Origin: Streptomyces natalensis ATCC 27448
GTDB lineage: Bacteria > Actinomycetota > Actinomycetes > Streptomycetales > Streptomycetaceae
Assembly (NCBI RefSeq): GCF_000935125.1
Contig: NZ_JRKI01000009.1
Span: 124,001-188,000 of the forward strand
DNA length: 64,000 nt
Reading direction: 5' to 3'
In this document: positions 9,411-18,610 of the stretch, one piece after another
Numbering within the stretch: position 1 is the stretch's first letter
Layout: each line of letters begins with the position of its first letter
Notes under the pieces: generated by a model
What the model was told of the DNA's origin: nothing
Database searches by the model: none
Seen by the model: only the letters and a program-made list of their open reading frames with translations
Program-made: the position numbers and the translations under genes

Positions 9411-10430
9411 ATGAGCGCCCCCGAGACCACAGGTCCCACCGGTCCCGCCCGTAGCACCGCCCCCGGCGCGCCCGTCCCGGCCGTCACTCTCGACGACGTC
9501 CGGGACGCCGCCGGGCGGCTGGCGGGCGTCGCCCACCGCACGCCCGTCCTGCGCTCCCGCACCCTCGATGCGCGCCTCGGCGCCGAGATCCACCTCAAGT
9601 GCGAGAACTTCCAGCGCATCGGCGCCTTCAAGTTCCGCGGCGCCTACAACGCGATCTCGCGCCTCTCCCCGCAGCAGCTGGCCCGCGGGGTCGTCGCCTA
9701 CTCCTCCGGCAACCACGCCCAGGCCGTCGCGCTGGCCGCCCGCGAGCTCGGCACCCGGGCCGTGATCGTCATGCCCGAGGACGCACCGCGCTCCAAACGG
9801 GACGCCACCGCCGGCTACGGCGCCGAGATCGTCTCCTACGACCGCTACACCGGCGACCGCGCCGCCCTCGCGCAGCAGCTGGCCGACGAGCGGGGCCTCG
9901 CCCTGATCCCGCCCTACGACCATCCGCACATCATCGCCGGTCAGGGCACCGCCGCCCTCGAACTGATCGAGGAGACCGGCCCACTGGACGCGCTGCTGGC
10001 GCCGGTCGGCGGGGGCGGCCTGATGGCGGGCTCGGCCGTCGCCGCCACCGCCCTGGTACCCGGCATCCGCATGATCGGCGTGGAACCGGAGGCGGGCGAC
10101 GACACCCTGCGCTCCCTGAAGGCCGGCCATCGCATCACGATCCCCGTGCCGCACACCATCGCCGACGGCCAGGCCGTCGAGTCCCCCGGCGAACTCCCCT
10201 TCGCGATCAACCGCCGTCTCCTCGACTCGATCACCCTGGTCACCGACGACGACATCCGCGCCGCCATGGCCTTCGCCTTCGAACGCCTCAAGATCGTCAC
10301 CGAGCCCAGCGGCGCCAGCGCGCTCGCCGCCCTCCTCGCCGGCCGTATCGACCCCCTCCCGCCCCGCATCGGCGTGATCGTCTCCGGCGGCAACATCGGA
10401 CTGGACCGTTTCCTGGAACTGCTGCGCTGA
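9411..10430 (+). CDS. threonine/serine dehydratase (fold-type II PLP enzyme)
   Basis: The 339-aa product has ENFQRIGAFKFRGAYNAI, where the Lys binds PLP, then YSSGNHAQAVALAAREL (phosphate-contacting region) and PVGGGGLMAGSAVAAT, the tetraglycine PLP-phosphate loop. There is no C-terminal ACT domain, so it is a catabolic-type (TdcB-like) threonine ammonia-lyase or a serine racemase relative; sequence alone does not separate them. Start choice is uncertain: an AGGAGG at 9361 lies directly before a GTG (9366) and 14 nt before an ATG (9381), and the ATG at 9411 is chosen because conserved sequence begins well after it. The gene stands between the FAD reductase and dnaG. Confidence 0.8.
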   Translation: MSAPETTGPTGPARSTAPGAPVPAVTLDDVRDAAGRLAGVAHRTPVLRSRTLDARLGAEIHLKCENFQRIGAFKFRGAYNAISRLSPQQLARGVVAYSSGNHAQAVALAARELGTRAVIVMPEDAPRSKRDATAGYGAEIVSYDRYTGDRAALAQQLADERGLALIPPYDHPHIIAGQGTAALELIEETGPLDALLAPVGGGGLMAGSAVAATALVPGIRMIGVEPEAGDDTLRSLKAGHRITIPVPHTIADGQAVESPGELPFAINRRLLDSITLVTDDDIRAAMAFAFERLKIVTEPSGASALAALLAGRIDPLPPRIGVIVSGGNIGLDRFLELLR

Positions 10431-10510
10431 CCTGCGACAACGCCCGCCGCCACGCGCACCGGCCCGGCCGGGCGGCAGGGACTGTCCTACCCCCACCGTA
10501 GAATTCACGC

Positions 10511-12421
10511 GTGGCAGGCAGGATCAACGATGACGACGTGAAGGCGGTACGGGACGCGGTCCCGATCGACGCCGTCGTGTCCGAGTACCTCCAGCTCCGC
10601 AACGCCGGCGGCGGCAATCTCAAGGGCCTGTGCCCCTTCCACGACGAGAAGTCCCCCTCCTTCCACGTGAGCACGGCCAAGGGGCTCTACCACTGCTTCG
10701 GCTGCCAGGAGGGCGGCGACACCGTCGACTTCATCATGAAGATCGACCACCTCTCCTTCGCCGAGACCATCGAGCGCCTCGCCGCCCAGGCCGGCATCAC
10801 CCTGCGCTACGAAGAGGGCGGCTACACCCCCGGCCGCCAGCAGGGCGAACGCACCCGCCTGGTGGAGGCCCACAAGGCCGCCGCCCAGTTCTACATCGAG
10901 CAGCTGGACGGCCCCGAGGCCGAGATCGGCCGCCGCTTCCTCGCCGAGCGCGGCTTCGACCAGTCCGCCGCCCAGCACTTCGGCGTCGGCTACAGCCCGG
11001 CCGGCTGGGACCACCTCACCCGCTTCCTGCGCGGCCGCGGCTTCAGCGACCAGGAACTGGTCCTCTCCGGCCTCTCCCAGGAGGGCCGCCGCGGCCCCAT
11101 CGACCGCTTCCGCGGCCGCCTGATGTGGCCCATCCGCGATATCGCCGGCGAGGTCGTCGGCTTCGGCGCCCGCAAGCTCCGCGACGACGACAACGGCCCC
11201 AAGTACCTCAACACCCCCGAGACCCCCCTCTACCGCAAGTCCCAGGTCCTCTACGGCATCGACCTCGCCAAGAAGGAGATCGCCAAGACCAACCGCGCGG
11301 TCGTCGTCGAGGGCTATACGGACGTCATGGCCTGCCACCTGGCGGGCGTCACCACCGCCATCGCCACCTGCGGTACGTCCTTCGGCGAGGGCCACATCAA
11401 GATCCTCCGGCGCCTGCTGATGGACAACGCCAACGCCGAGGTCATCTTCACCTTCGACGGCGACGCCGCCGGCCAGAAGGCGGCCCTGCGCGCCTTCGAG
11501 GACGACCAGAAGTTCGCCGCCGAAACCTCCATCGCCATCACCCCCGGCGGCATGGACCCCTGCGAACTGCGCCTGGCCAAGGGCGACGACGCCGTCGCCG
11601 GGCTGGTCGAATCCCGCACCCCGCTCTTCGAGTTCGCCCTCCGGCACGTCGTCGCGCGCCACAACCTCGACACCGCCGTCGGCCGCGCCGCCGCCCTCGA
11701 CGAAGCCGCGCCCATCGTCGCCCACATCAAGAACAGCTCCATCCAGCACGAATCCGCCGTCCAGCTGGCCGGCATGCTCGGCATCCTGGACACCCAGTTC
11801 GTCGTCAAGCGCGTGTCCCAGCTCGCCCGCTGGGCCCGCGAACGCGGCCGCGACGGCCAGGACCGCCCCCGTACGCCGCACCGCGCCTCGGCCGCCGCCG
11901 AGGCGCCCCCGCAGCCGGCCGGCTCCCGCGGTCCCGCCCTCAACCTCCGCAGCCCCGCCCACCGCGTCGAGCGCGAACTGCTCAAACTCGCCCTCCAGCG
12001 CCCCGACCTGGTCTCCCCGGCCTTCGACGCCTACGGGATCGACGAGTTCACCGCCCCGCCCTACGCCACGGTCCGCCAGTGCATCGAGGACGCCGGCGGC
12101 GCCACCGCCGGGGCCGCCGACCCCGGATACGTCCCCCGCGTCCGCGAGGCCGCCCCCGACGACACCGTCCGCGCCATGGTCACCGAACTGGCCGTGGAGC
12201 CCCTGCACACCCGCCGCGACCCCGACGAGGCATACGCCGGCGTCCAGCTCGTCGCCGTCCGGCTGGCCGCCGTCAACCACCGCGTCACCGAAATCCGCGG
12301 CACCCTCCAACGCCTGGGCCCCCGCGCCGACCCCGACCACCTCGCCGCCGTCCAGAACGAACTCTGGATCCTCCAGCAGTACGGCCAGTCCCTCCGCGAA
12401 CGCGGCTACGCCGCCCTCTAG
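10511..12421 (+). CDS. dnaG: DNA primase DnaG
   Basis: A 636-aa bacterial primase that makes RNA primers at the replication fork. The N-terminal zinc ribbon has Cys41, His44, Cys62 and Cys65. The middle contains the RNA-polymerase basic region (GRLMWPIRDIAGEVVGFGAR and GPKYLNTPETPLYRKS) and the TOPRIM core with VVVEGYTDVMACH and FTFDGDAAGQ. The C-terminal domain, after a linker at about residue 460, would bind DnaB helicase. Length is normal. The start is GTG with a clear preceding gap of about 80 bp. Position just upstream of a sigma-70 gene echoes the rpsU-dnaG-rpoD macromolecular synthesis arrangement, although here the sigma factor is HrdA-like. Confidence 0.97.
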   Translation: MAGRINDDDVKAVRDAVPIDAVVSEYLQLRNAGGGNLKGLCPFHDEKSPSFHVSTAKGLYHCFGCQEGGDTVDFIMKIDHLSFAETIERLAAQAGITLRYEEGGYTPGRQQGERTRLVEAHKAAAQFYIEQLDGPEAEIGRRFLAERGFDQSAAQHFGVGYSPAGWDHLTRFLRGRGFSDQELVLSGLSQEGRRGPIDRFRGRLMWPIRDIAGEVVGFGARKLRDDDNGPKYLNTPETPLYRKSQVLYGIDLAKKEIAKTNRAVVVEGYTDVMACHLAGVTTAIATCGTSFGEGHIKILRRLLMDNANAEVIFTFDGDAAGQKAALRAFEDDQKFAAETSIAITPGGMDPCELRLAKGDDAVAGLVESRTPLFEFALRHVVARHNLDTAVGRAAALDEAAPIVAHIKNSSIQHESAVQLAGMLGILDTQFVVKRVSQLARWARERGRDGQDRPRTPHRASAAAEAPPQPAGSRGPALNLRSPAHRVERELLKLALQRPDLVSPAFDAYGIDEFTAPPYATVRQCIEDAGGATAGAADPGYVPRVREAAPDDTVRAMVTELAVEPLHTRRDPDEAYAGVQLVAVRLAAVNHRVTEIRGTLQRLGPRADPDHLAAVQNELWILQQYGQSLRERGYAAL

Positions 12422-12553
12422 GGCCGCCCCCCCCGGGGCAGGCCGTAGAGGGCCCACAGCACCCCCCGGTAGCCATCCGGTCACGGACCGGACTCAAAAA
12501 GTGGCCGCACGCCCCTCGTGGCGGGAGTGTGTCGTACTCCACACTGAGGGGCG

Positions 12554-13816
12554 GTGCCTGAGTCCTCGGAGCGCGGCGGGTCCGGTTGCCCTGATCCGGA
12601 ATCCCCCGCGCAACCGCTCGTGACGTACGGGACGGACGGCGGCTCGGCCGCATCCGTACCCGGCCCTTCTGCCGCCCTCGCAGCGATCACCCTGGAGGTC
12701 GCCCCCGTGCAGACCCAGACCCTCGCCGACGCGCCGGCCCCCGCGGCACCGGACCTGGATCCGGTCACCGTGCCACAGCAGTCCGGGGCACCCGCCGCAG
12801 AGTCGCTCGCCGGGGAGGCCGCCGCCCAGGAACTCCCCGAACCGGCCGACCCTCCCGATCCCCCCGACCCCGCACCCCGCCCCGATGCGGCCGGCCCCTC
12901 CGCCGACCTCTTCCGCCAGTACCTCCGCGAGATCGGCCGCATCCCGCTGCTCACCGCCGCCGAGGAGGTCGAGCTCGCCCGCCACGTCGAGGCCGGCCTG
13001 TTCGCCGAGGAGAAACTCACCGGCACCCCCGACCTCGACTCCCCTATCGACTCCCAACTCGCCTACGACCTCGACAAGTTGGTGGTCCTGGGCCGGATGG
13101 CCAAACGCCGCCTGATCGAGGCCAACCTCCGCCTGGTCGTCTCCGTCGCCAAACGCTACGTCGGCCGCGGGCTGACCATGCTCGACCTCGTCCAGGAGGG
13201 CAACCTCGGCCTCATCCGCGCCGTCGAGAAATTCGACTATGCCCGCGGCTACAAGTTCTCCACCTACGCGACCTGGTGGATCCGCCAGGCCATGTCCCGG
13301 GCCCTCGCCGACCAGGCCAGAACCATCCGCGTCCCGGTCCATGTCGTCGAGCTGATCAACCGTGTGGTCCGCGTCCAGCGCCGGATGCTCCAGGAACGCG
13401 GCTACGAACCCACCCCCGACGAAGTCGCCCGTCACCTCGACCTCACCGAGGAACGCGTCAGCGAGGTCCTCCGCCTGGCCCAGGAACCGGTCTCCCTGCA
13501 CGCCCCCGTGGGCGAGGAGGACGAGGTGGCCCTCGGCGACCTCATCGAGGACGGCGATGCCGCCTCCCCCGTCGAATCCGCCGCCTTCCTCCTGCTCCGC
13601 GAACACCTCGACGCCGTCCTGTCGACCCTCGGCGAACGCGAACGCAAGGTCGTCCAGCTCCGCTACGGCCTCGCCGACGGCCGCCCCCGCACCCTCGAAG
13701 AAATCGGCCGCCTCTTCGGCGTCACCCGCGAACGCATACGCCAAATCGAATCCAAAACCCTCAACAAACTCCGTGACCACGCCTTCGCGGACCAGCTCAG
13801 GGGGTACCTGGATTAG
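12554..13816 (+). CDS. hrdA: principal-type RNA polymerase sigma factor, HrdA-like
   Basis: The 420-aa protein has a disordered, Pro/Ala-rich N-terminus of about 110 residues, then region 1.2 ([15 protein letters not shown]), regions 2.1-2.4 ([54 protein letters not shown]), region 3 and region 4 with the helix-turn-helix ending [15 protein letters not shown]. This is a group 1/2 sigma-70. HrdB of Streptomyces is longer and HrdD shorter; the length and dnaG-proximal position fit HrdA, which I recall lies near dnaG in S. coelicolor. The GTG at 12554 follows an inverted-repeat-rich intergenic region; an internal start around codon 50 cannot be excluded. Its end overlaps the opposite gene by 20 bp. 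Confidence 0.8.
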   Translation: MPESSERGGSGCPDPESPAQPLVTYGTDGGSAASVPGPSAALAAITLEVAPVQTQTLADAPAPAAPDLDPVTVPQQSGAPAAESLAGEAAAQELPEPADPPDPPDPAPRPDAAGPSADLFRQYLREIGRIPLLTAAEEVELARHVEAGLFAEEKLTGTPDLDSPIDSQLAYDLDKLVVLGRMAKRRLIEANLRLVVSVAKRYVGRGLTMLDLVQEGNLGLIRAVEKFDYARGYKFSTYATWWIRQAMSRALADQARTIRVPVHVVELINRVVRVQRRMLQERGYEPTPDEVARHLDLTEERVSEVLRLAQEPVSLHAPVGEEDEVALGDLIEDGDAASPVESAAFLLLREHLDAVLSTLGERERKVVQLRYGLADGRPRTLEEIGRLFGVTRERIRQIESKTLNKLRDHAFADQLRGYLD

Positions 13817-14591
13817 GGACTGTCCGAGGGGCCGGCCGTCCCCGCTCTCCTCGCGCCCCGTACCCCTCGGGCCGCTCTATCGGCAGTTCCGTGATTCCCA
13901 GATCCCGCCGCATGGTCTGGCGCACCTCATAGAGCCCCTCCGAGGCGCGCTTCAGCCCGTCCCTCGCCTCGGTCAGCCGGGCCTCCCGGCCGGCCGGGTC
14001 CGGCGCCTCCGGGTCGAGCAGCCGCTGGATCCTGGACATCAGATGAACCAGGCCGCCACCGGCCGCGAGGACCCCGTCGGACGCCACCATCTGCGCCTCG
14101 GCGTAGACGTCCCGCAGCCCCTGCCGCGCCTCCTCGACCTCGGGACGGGGCCGGGAGTGCGGCCAAGGCCCTTCGCCGGCGGGTCCGCCGGCGAGATCCG
14201 TACCGAGATCCGTACCGAGATCCGTACCGAGATCCGTACCGAGATCCGTACCGAGATCCGTACCGAGATCCGTACCGAGATCCGTACCGAGATCCGTACC
14301 GAGATCCGTACCGAGATCCGTACCGAGATCCGTACCGAGGTCCGTACAACGACGGAACAGCACCGCGTGGTACTGCCGCAGGCTCTGGTTGAAGCTCGCA
14401 TACGACACCCGCCGCGCCTCGATCAGCTCGCGGTGCTCCGCGGCGCGCCGCTCCTCGCGCTGCTCCTGGGCTACGTGCGCGAGTTCGACTGCCTTGGAGC
14501 GGAGCGTGCTGCGGTGTGTGAGGAGCCCGGACACCAGGGTCCCGAGGACGCCGACCACCGCCACGACCAGGGAAGTCGTCGAAGCATCCAT
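13797..14591 (-). CDS. membrane-anchored coiled-coil protein with TDLG repeats, unknown function
   Basis: A 264-aa protein beginning [19 protein letters not shown], a single N-terminal membrane helix, followed by a highly charged helix ([19 protein letters not shown]) typical of membrane-anchored Streptomyces proteins. Residues about 80-130 are a run of roughly twelve T-D-L-G tetrapeptides coded by a 12-bp DNA repeat. The remainder is helical. No enzyme motif is visible. The repeat has a length divisible by three, so copy-number changes keep the frame open. The gene ends inside the 3' end of hrdA on the other strand. The start at 14591 gives the membrane helix directly; an upstream Met at 14642 would add 17 unlikely residues. 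Confidence 0.65.
   Translation of the reverse strand: MDASTTSLVVAVVGVLGTLVSGLLTHRSTLRSKAVELAHVAQEQREERRAAEHRELIEARRVSYASFNQSLRQYHAVLFRRCTDLGTDLGTDLGTDLGTDLGTDLGTDLGTDLGTDLGTDLGTDLGTDLGTDLAGGPAGEGPWPHSRPRPEVEEARQGLRDVYAEAQMVASDGVLAAGGGLVHLMSRIQRLLDPEAPDPAGREARLTEARDGLKRASEGLYEVRQTMRRDLGITELPIERPEGYGARGERGRPAPRTVPNPGTP
14195..14350. repeat. 12-bp tandem minisatellite, about 12 perfect copies
   Basis: The unit GATCCGTACCGA runs perfectly from 14195 to 14338 (12 copies) with a degenerate thirteenth. Inside the minus-strand gene it reads as T-D-L-G. All copies are identical at the base level, which points to recent expansion. It is a candidate length-variable locus between strains. Confidence 0.95.
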
Positions 14592-14670
14592 GCCCCGACG
14601 ATAGCGGCCGTCAAGGAGTGCGGGCGAGCAACTTCCCTGCAAGGAGAGGGGGTTGGGTGTCCGGCCGTGC

Positions 14671-16152
14671 TCACTCCTCCCGCCGGAACGCCCCGGGATG
14701 GGCCTCGTCCCGTACCGCCGTGAACTGCTGGCGGACCGCCTGGCCGACGGGCAGGGTCTCGCCCGGTTCGAAGATCTGGCTGGCGGCCGCCGGCCACTGG
14801 GGCGGGTCGATCCAGGGGGAGCCGCCGCCCGGGGCGGGCTCGGTGCCGGGGGCCGGGGCGAGGGTGCCGTGGGCGACGCCCCAGGCCCAGGCGGCCTGCC
14901 GGGCCGCGCCCAGGGCCGCGTACTCGGCCGGCTGCGGCACCACGACCTGCACCCCGAAGATCCCGGGCGCCGCCGCCTGCACCGCGCCCAGCTCCGCCGC
15001 CGCGCCCAGCAGGAACACCCGGCGCACCGTCATGCCCCGCCCGCGCAGCACATCCAGCGCATCCGCCAGCCCGCAGAGCATGCCCTCCACGGCCGCCCGC
15101 GCCAGATGCTCCGGCTTCATGCTCTCGCGCCGCATACCGTGCAACGACCCTGCGGTGTGCGGCAGATGGGGCGTACGTTCACCCTCCAGATACGGCAGCA
15201 GCACCATGCCGTACGCACCGGGCGACGACTTCAGCGCCTGTTCGGACAGCCCCGCCAGATCCGTGCCGAGCATCTCCGCCGTACCGCGCAGCACCCGCAC
15301 CGCATTGGTCGTGTGCACCACGGGCAGATGCCGCCCGGTGGCGTCCGCGAACGAGGTGATCGTCCCGGTGGGGTCCGTCAGCGCCTCGTGATGGATCCCG
15401 AAGACGGACCCCGAGGCGCCGAGCGACACCACCGCGTCGCCCTCCACGGCGCCCAGCCCGAAGGCGGCCGCCATCGTCTCGCTCGTACCGGCCGAGATCA
15501 GCAGCCCCTCCGGCGTGAACCCGGCCGTCCCGGACGGCCCCAGCACCTCCGGCAGCCGCACCTGATGGCCCAGCGCCAGCTCGATCAGATCCGGCCGGTA
15601 GGAGCCGGTCGCCGCCGACCAGAAACCCGTCGTCGAGGCCCCGCCCCGGTCCGTCGTACGTCGCGCGGGCCGCCCCAGCAGCTGCCAGGCCAGCCAGTCG
15701 TGCGGCTGCATGACCTCCGCGATCCGCGCCGCGTTGTCCGGTTCCGTACGGGCCAGCCAGCGCAGCTTGGTCACCGGATGCGCCGCCTGCGGCACCGTCC
15801 CGACGGCCTGCGCCCATGCGCTGCGCCCGCCGAGCGCGTCCACCAGGTCCGCGGCCGCGGACTGCGCCCGCTTGTCGTTGCCGACCAGCGCGGGCCGTAC
15901 GAGATTCCCCTCCGCATCCAGCGGCACCAACCCGTGCTGCTGCGCGGAAACCCCGATCGCCTGGACGCCCTCCAGCAGCCCGCCTCCCGCGGCCTCGCCC
16001 AGCGACATCAGCCACGCCTGCGGATCGGTCTCCGGACCCTTCTCGACGGGGTGTGGTGCATACCCCTGCCTGATGACGGCACCCGTGTCCGCATCGCAGA
16101 CCACGATCCGTGTGCTTGTGGACGAACTGTCCAGTCCGGCGACTATCCCCAT
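14671..16152 (-). CDS. xylB: xylulokinase (FGGY carbohydrate kinase)
   Basis: A 493-aa FGGY-family kinase that should phosphorylate D-xylulose to xylulose 5-phosphate. The N-terminal ATPase lobe starts GIVAGLDSSSTSTRIVV; GVSAQQHGLVPLD and PHDWLAWQLLG are sugar-site blocks of xylulokinases; SAGTSETMAAAFGLG and VSLGASGSVFGIHHEA lie in the second lobe, and YLEGERTPHLPHTAGSLHGM matches the FGGY signature 2 region. Start ATG 16152 removes an upstream extension that is only open frame. The upstream sequence contains a GCCCCATGGGGC palindrome over the start region, a possible operator. No isomerase or transporter is adjacent. Substrate is assigned by family resemblance. Confidence 0.8.
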   Translation of the reverse strand: MGIVAGLDSSSTSTRIVVCDADTGAVIRQGYAPHPVEKGPETDPQAWLMSLGEAAGGGLLEGVQAIGVSAQQHGLVPLDAEGNLVRPALVGNDKRAQSAAADLVDALGGRSAWAQAVGTVPQAAHPVTKLRWLARTEPDNAARIAEVMQPHDWLAWQLLGRPARRTTDRGGASTTGFWSAATGSYRPDLIELALGHQVRLPEVLGPSGTAGFTPEGLLISAGTSETMAAAFGLGAVEGDAVVSLGASGSVFGIHHEALTDPTGTITSFADATGRHLPVVHTTNAVRVLRGTAEMLGTDLAGLSEQALKSSPGAYGMVLLPYLEGERTPHLPHTAGSLHGMRRESMKPEHLARAAVEGMLCGLADALDVLRGRGMTVRRVFLLGAAAELGAVQAAAPGIFGVQVVVPQPAEYAALGAARQAAWAWGVAHGTLAPAPGTEPAPGGGSPWIDPPQWPAAASQIFEPGETLPVGQAVRQQFTAVRDEAHPGAFRREE

Positions 16153-16335
16153 GGTCCAAGATTTTGCCCCATGGGGCGATGGGGTGCATAAGGAGGGCGT
16201 GCGGGGCAGAGTGCCGGGTTTGCCCGGACCCGCCCCCCGGTTCCCCCTGGCCTCGCCCACGTCGTACGGGCCCGCGGACCCAGATGCTCCTGGGCCCGCG
16301 GGCTCCGGCCGTATCCCGTCGTCACCTACGGGGCG

Positions 16336-16641
16336 TCACGTATTGCTGGTGCCCCACTCGTCCTCGTCCTCGTAGCCCGTGCGCTGCTCCCGCAGCGAGC
16401 GGACCCGGTCCGTGACGGACGGCGGCAGGCGGTCGCTCACCTTGGCCGACACCGCACCGAAGGCCCGGGTGGCGACCTGGCGTCCACCGAGAACGGCGGA
16501 CTCGGCGGTGTTGCGGACGGCGGGGTTCTCCGCGATCCGCCGGGCGGCCTTGCGCATCTGCTCGTACCGCTCCCGGCCGGCCCGGGTGCCGAGCACATAT
16601 CCGACGGCCAGCCCCGCGATGAACGTGAGCCGGTAGCGCAT
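16336..16641 (-). CDS. YtxH-like small membrane protein
   Basis: A 101-aa protein starting MRYRLTFIAGLAVGYVLGTRAGRERYEQM, the conserved one-helix start of actinobacterial YtxH-domain proteins, followed by an amphipathic basic helix and an acidic tail ending DEDEWGTSNT. It is probably anchored in the membrane with the rest in the cytoplasm. YtxH proteins are linked to stress responses in Firmicutes, but no function is established for this branch. It is a single gene, divergent from the tRNA cluster. Confidence 0.7.
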   Translation of the reverse strand: MRYRLTFIAGLAVGYVLGTRAGRERYEQMRKAARRIAENPAVRNTAESAVLGGRQVATRAFGAVSAKVSDRLPPSVTDRVRSLREQRTGYEDEDEWGTSNT

Positions 16642-16905
16642 CGCTCCACCTTCCCTCTCGTCGCTCCCGTGCGCGAGGGCCGCAGCCGCCGCGCTCCGAT
16701 GGCGTCCGAACCCGTCCGGTGCCGTCCCGCACCGGACCGCCGGGCCGTGCCACCCGCCTACCCGTCAGGACCGCGGATCACCCGAGGCCACCGGCGGGGA
16801 TACCGATTGGCGGAGCACCCCCCTGCTTGCGCTAATGTATGTGTCGCAGCGAGCGCGCGCCGTCCGGAGCACCGGAAGGAGGCGCATTCGAGGCACACAG
16901 AGCAA

Positions 16906-16978
16906 TCCCCTGTAGCTCAATTGGCAGAGCAGCCGGCTGTTAACCGGCAGGTTACTGGTTCGAGTCCAGTCGGGGGAG
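16906..16978 (+). tRNA. tRNA-Asn (GTT), copy 1
   Basis: The 73-nt cloverleaf has acceptor stem TCCCCTG with CGGGGGA, anticodon loop CTGTTAA (GTT, asparagine) on stem GCCGG/CCGGC, and a TTCGAGT T-loop. CCA is not encoded. This copy differs from the next two in the anticodon and variable region. Confidence 0.97.
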
Positions 16979-16983
16979 CTCGG

Positions 16984-17056
16984 TCCCCTGTAGCTCAATT
17001 GGCAGAGCATTCGGCTGTTAACCGGAGGGTTACTGGTTCGAGTCCAGTCGGGGGAG
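16984..17056 (+). tRNA. tRNA-Asn (GTT), copy 2
   Basis: Same acceptor, D-arm and T-arm as copy 1. The anticodon stem is TTCGG/CCGGA and the anticodon is GTT. It is separated from copy 1 by only 5 nt, so the cluster is probably one transcript. Confidence 0.97.
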
Positions 17057-17061
17057 CTCGG

Positions 17062-17134
17062 TCCCCTGTAGCTCAATTGGCAGAGCATTCGGCTGTTAAC
17101 CGGAGGGTTACTGGTTCGAGTCCAGTCGGGGGAG
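17062..17134 (+). tRNA. tRNA-Asn (GTT), copy 3
   Basis: Identical to copy 2 in sequence and at the same 78-nt spacing, indicating a recent tandem duplication of copy 2. It is followed by a hairpin with a T run. Confidence 0.97.
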
Positions 17135-17145
17135 CAGAGAGAACG

Positions 17146-17169
17146 AGGGCCCCGGAAGGGGTCCTTTTT
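17146..17169 (+). terminator. Rho-independent terminator of the tRNA-Asn operon
   Basis: AGGGCCCC, loop GGAA, GGGGTCCT followed by TTTTTC gives an 8-bp stem with a U-run, 11 nt after the last tRNA-Asn. Confidence 0.85.
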
Positions 17170-17458
17170 CTTGTCTGTCTTCGTGTTCGCCGTGCGCGCC
17201 TGCTTGTCCGCCCCGTCGGTCCTGTGCCCGTCTTCCGTGGCTTCCTTCCGCGCTCCGTTCGGTGCCGCGGACCTGCGACGGAAGCGAATGTGCGGCGCGA
17301 GGGAACCGAACCACCGGTGATCGAAGTCCTCTTGGGCATGCACGGTCGCACGACGGCAGCCCAAAGGAAGCCCAACGGCAGCCCACACGGGCAGCAGATC
17401 GTATGAGCGGCTATGCTGCGGCAGACGGCGCGCACAAATGTGCGCGGCGCGCCGTGAG

Positions 17459-17535
17459 GGGGCGGTAGCTCAGCCGGTTAGAGCAGCGGACTCATAATCC
17501 GTCGGCCGTGGGTTCGAGTCCCACCCGCCCCACCA
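17459..17535 (+). tRNA. tRNA with CAT anticodon (elongator Met or Ile2), target site of an integrated island
   Basis: The 77-nt tRNA includes an encoded CCA. The acceptor is GGGGCGG with CCGCCCC, the anticodon stem GCGGA/TCCGT closes loop CTCATAA (anticodon CAT), and the T-loop is TTCGAGT. Sequence alone does not decide between elongator methionine and lysidine-modified isoleucine tRNA. Its last 48 bp (17488-17535) recur exactly at 37410-37457, which marks it as the attachment site of the island that follows; the tRNA itself stays intact. Confidence 0.95.
17488..17535 (+). repeat. attL: 48-bp tRNA-derived direct repeat, left copy
   Basis: Runs from GGACTCATAATCC in the anticodon arm to the encoded CCA. 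It is identical to 37410-37457. Sequences outside the two copies differ at once on both sides, which is the pattern of site-specific integration. Confidence 0.9.
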
Positions 17536-17537
17536 GC

Positions 17538-17554
17538 GCAGGTCTCTGACCTGC
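17538..17554. repeat. palindrome next to attL, repeated near attR
   Basis: GCAGGTCTCTGACCTGC (7-bp arms, 3-nt loop) lies 3 nt inside attL. A copy, CAGGTCTCTGACCTGC, is at 37343-37358 near attR. The pair may be an integrase or excisionase site, or a hairpin that ends tRNA transcription. Confidence 0.6.
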
Positions 17555-18458
17555 AAAAACGTCCCTCCTCGGCGGAGAGATCGCGAACTCTGGCTCAACG
17601 AGAAAATCCGCTGCTCAAGGGTTCTGCCCGAGGTGTGCGGGCGCGACCTGGTTGATCGCGACAAGCGTCTGACCAGCAGTTTTGGTAGCTCCTCCGTGTG
17701 CTGGAAGGTGAGCCACGGTGCCGGGAACCAAGATCGAGGGGACGTGCAGGGGACGCGAGGGCGGGCGTGGGGCCGGTCGTGAGGTGGCAGGGGCCTGTCG
17801 CTCCAAGAGGGAACAGCAGTGCTAGGTCGATTCGGTGATCTGCACCACGCGGGAAGGCCATGGCTCTGTTGGAGGAGGTACCTCGCCAGTCTCGGCGGGA
17901 CGAACCTCGACTTCGCCGCCGTGCCGCTGATGTCCCCGCCCGATGGGCTGGAGCGAGTCGAGGTCGCATTCGCCGCTGCCCGCGCTACGGCCTCTGCGGA
18001 CCAGCGGTGGCTGGCCCGCCTTGGAGTTGTATGAGCCGGTACTCGACGCACTGGAGACCTCCCGGGCCGCCTGCAAGACCGGCAACAGCGCGACGGCGCT
18101 CGGCTTGATCCTCACCGTCTTCGAGTGGCACCTGGGCGAGCTGGTCGAGGCTGGTTCGACGCGGCCATGGGAGAGGCGACCCGGGCGGGCAGGGCGTCTC
18201 TGGAGACGGTGTTCGGTGTCCGGGACGTGTCGGCGGAGACGGCGTACTCGTGAACCCGGATATCCGAACCTGGGGAATGCGTCGTCTGGCGTCGGTGTGC
18301 GTGTTCGACGCTGGATGCTGGTTGACCGAGCTAGTAGTGCTTTGTTAGGTGGTGTCGTAGGGCTGCCATGGGTTGGATTGCGTTGGTGGCAGGTGGGGCA
18401 GGTGTCGGCCCAGGTGGCCAGCGGGTGTTGGAGGAGGTCCAGGGCCTGGTAAGGGCTC

Positions 18459-18478
18459 AGAAGCCATCCGCATACCGA
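18459..18478 (+). repeat. IS-end-like motif, copy A
   Basis: AGAAGCCATCCGCATACCGA matches 20454-20473 at 19 of 20 positions. A related but diverged sequence forms the start of the complete IS at 22976. It is probably the left terminus of a lost element. Confidence 0.4.
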
Positions 18479-18610
18479 GCGACAAGGCTGCCGGGTCGAA
18501 CGAAGGCGTTGATGGGCGGAACTGGGTGGGAGGTAGGTAACTGGCAGGTATCGGCGCCCCAGGGCCGGTTTTGGTAGACGGGCGGTGTCGATCAGGTCGG
18601 GGCGTGGTTC

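Larger units (their letters stand above)
17536..18610. other. left end of island without intact genes
   Basis: About 1.1 kb with only short, broken frames. Between about 17819 and 18200 two adjacent frames read ASLGGTNLDFAAVPLMSPP and then LYEPVLDALETSRAACKTG, suggesting a frameshifted remnant of one unidentified gene. From 18459 a 20-bp motif matches an IS-end remnant found again at 20454. The rest shows nothing recognisable. Confidence 0.4.

Noticed and set aside
14195-14350. CRISPR-like array
   Set aside because: Contiguous 12-bp units without spacers; a minisatellite.
16800-16840. Promoter of the tRNA-Asn operon (TTGGCG then TAATGT)
   Set aside because: The spacing of 20 bp is too long for confidence, so it is not listed as a feature.
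16765-17388. 207-codon minus frame with threefold DWTRTSNPPVNSRMLCQLSYRG-type repeats (17-aa core)
   Set aside because: The repeat is the antisense of the three tRNA-Asn genes.
17470-18051. 193-codon minus frame ending with GWDSNPRPTDYESAALT
   Set aside because: The end is the antisense translation of the tRNA gene; no real protein.
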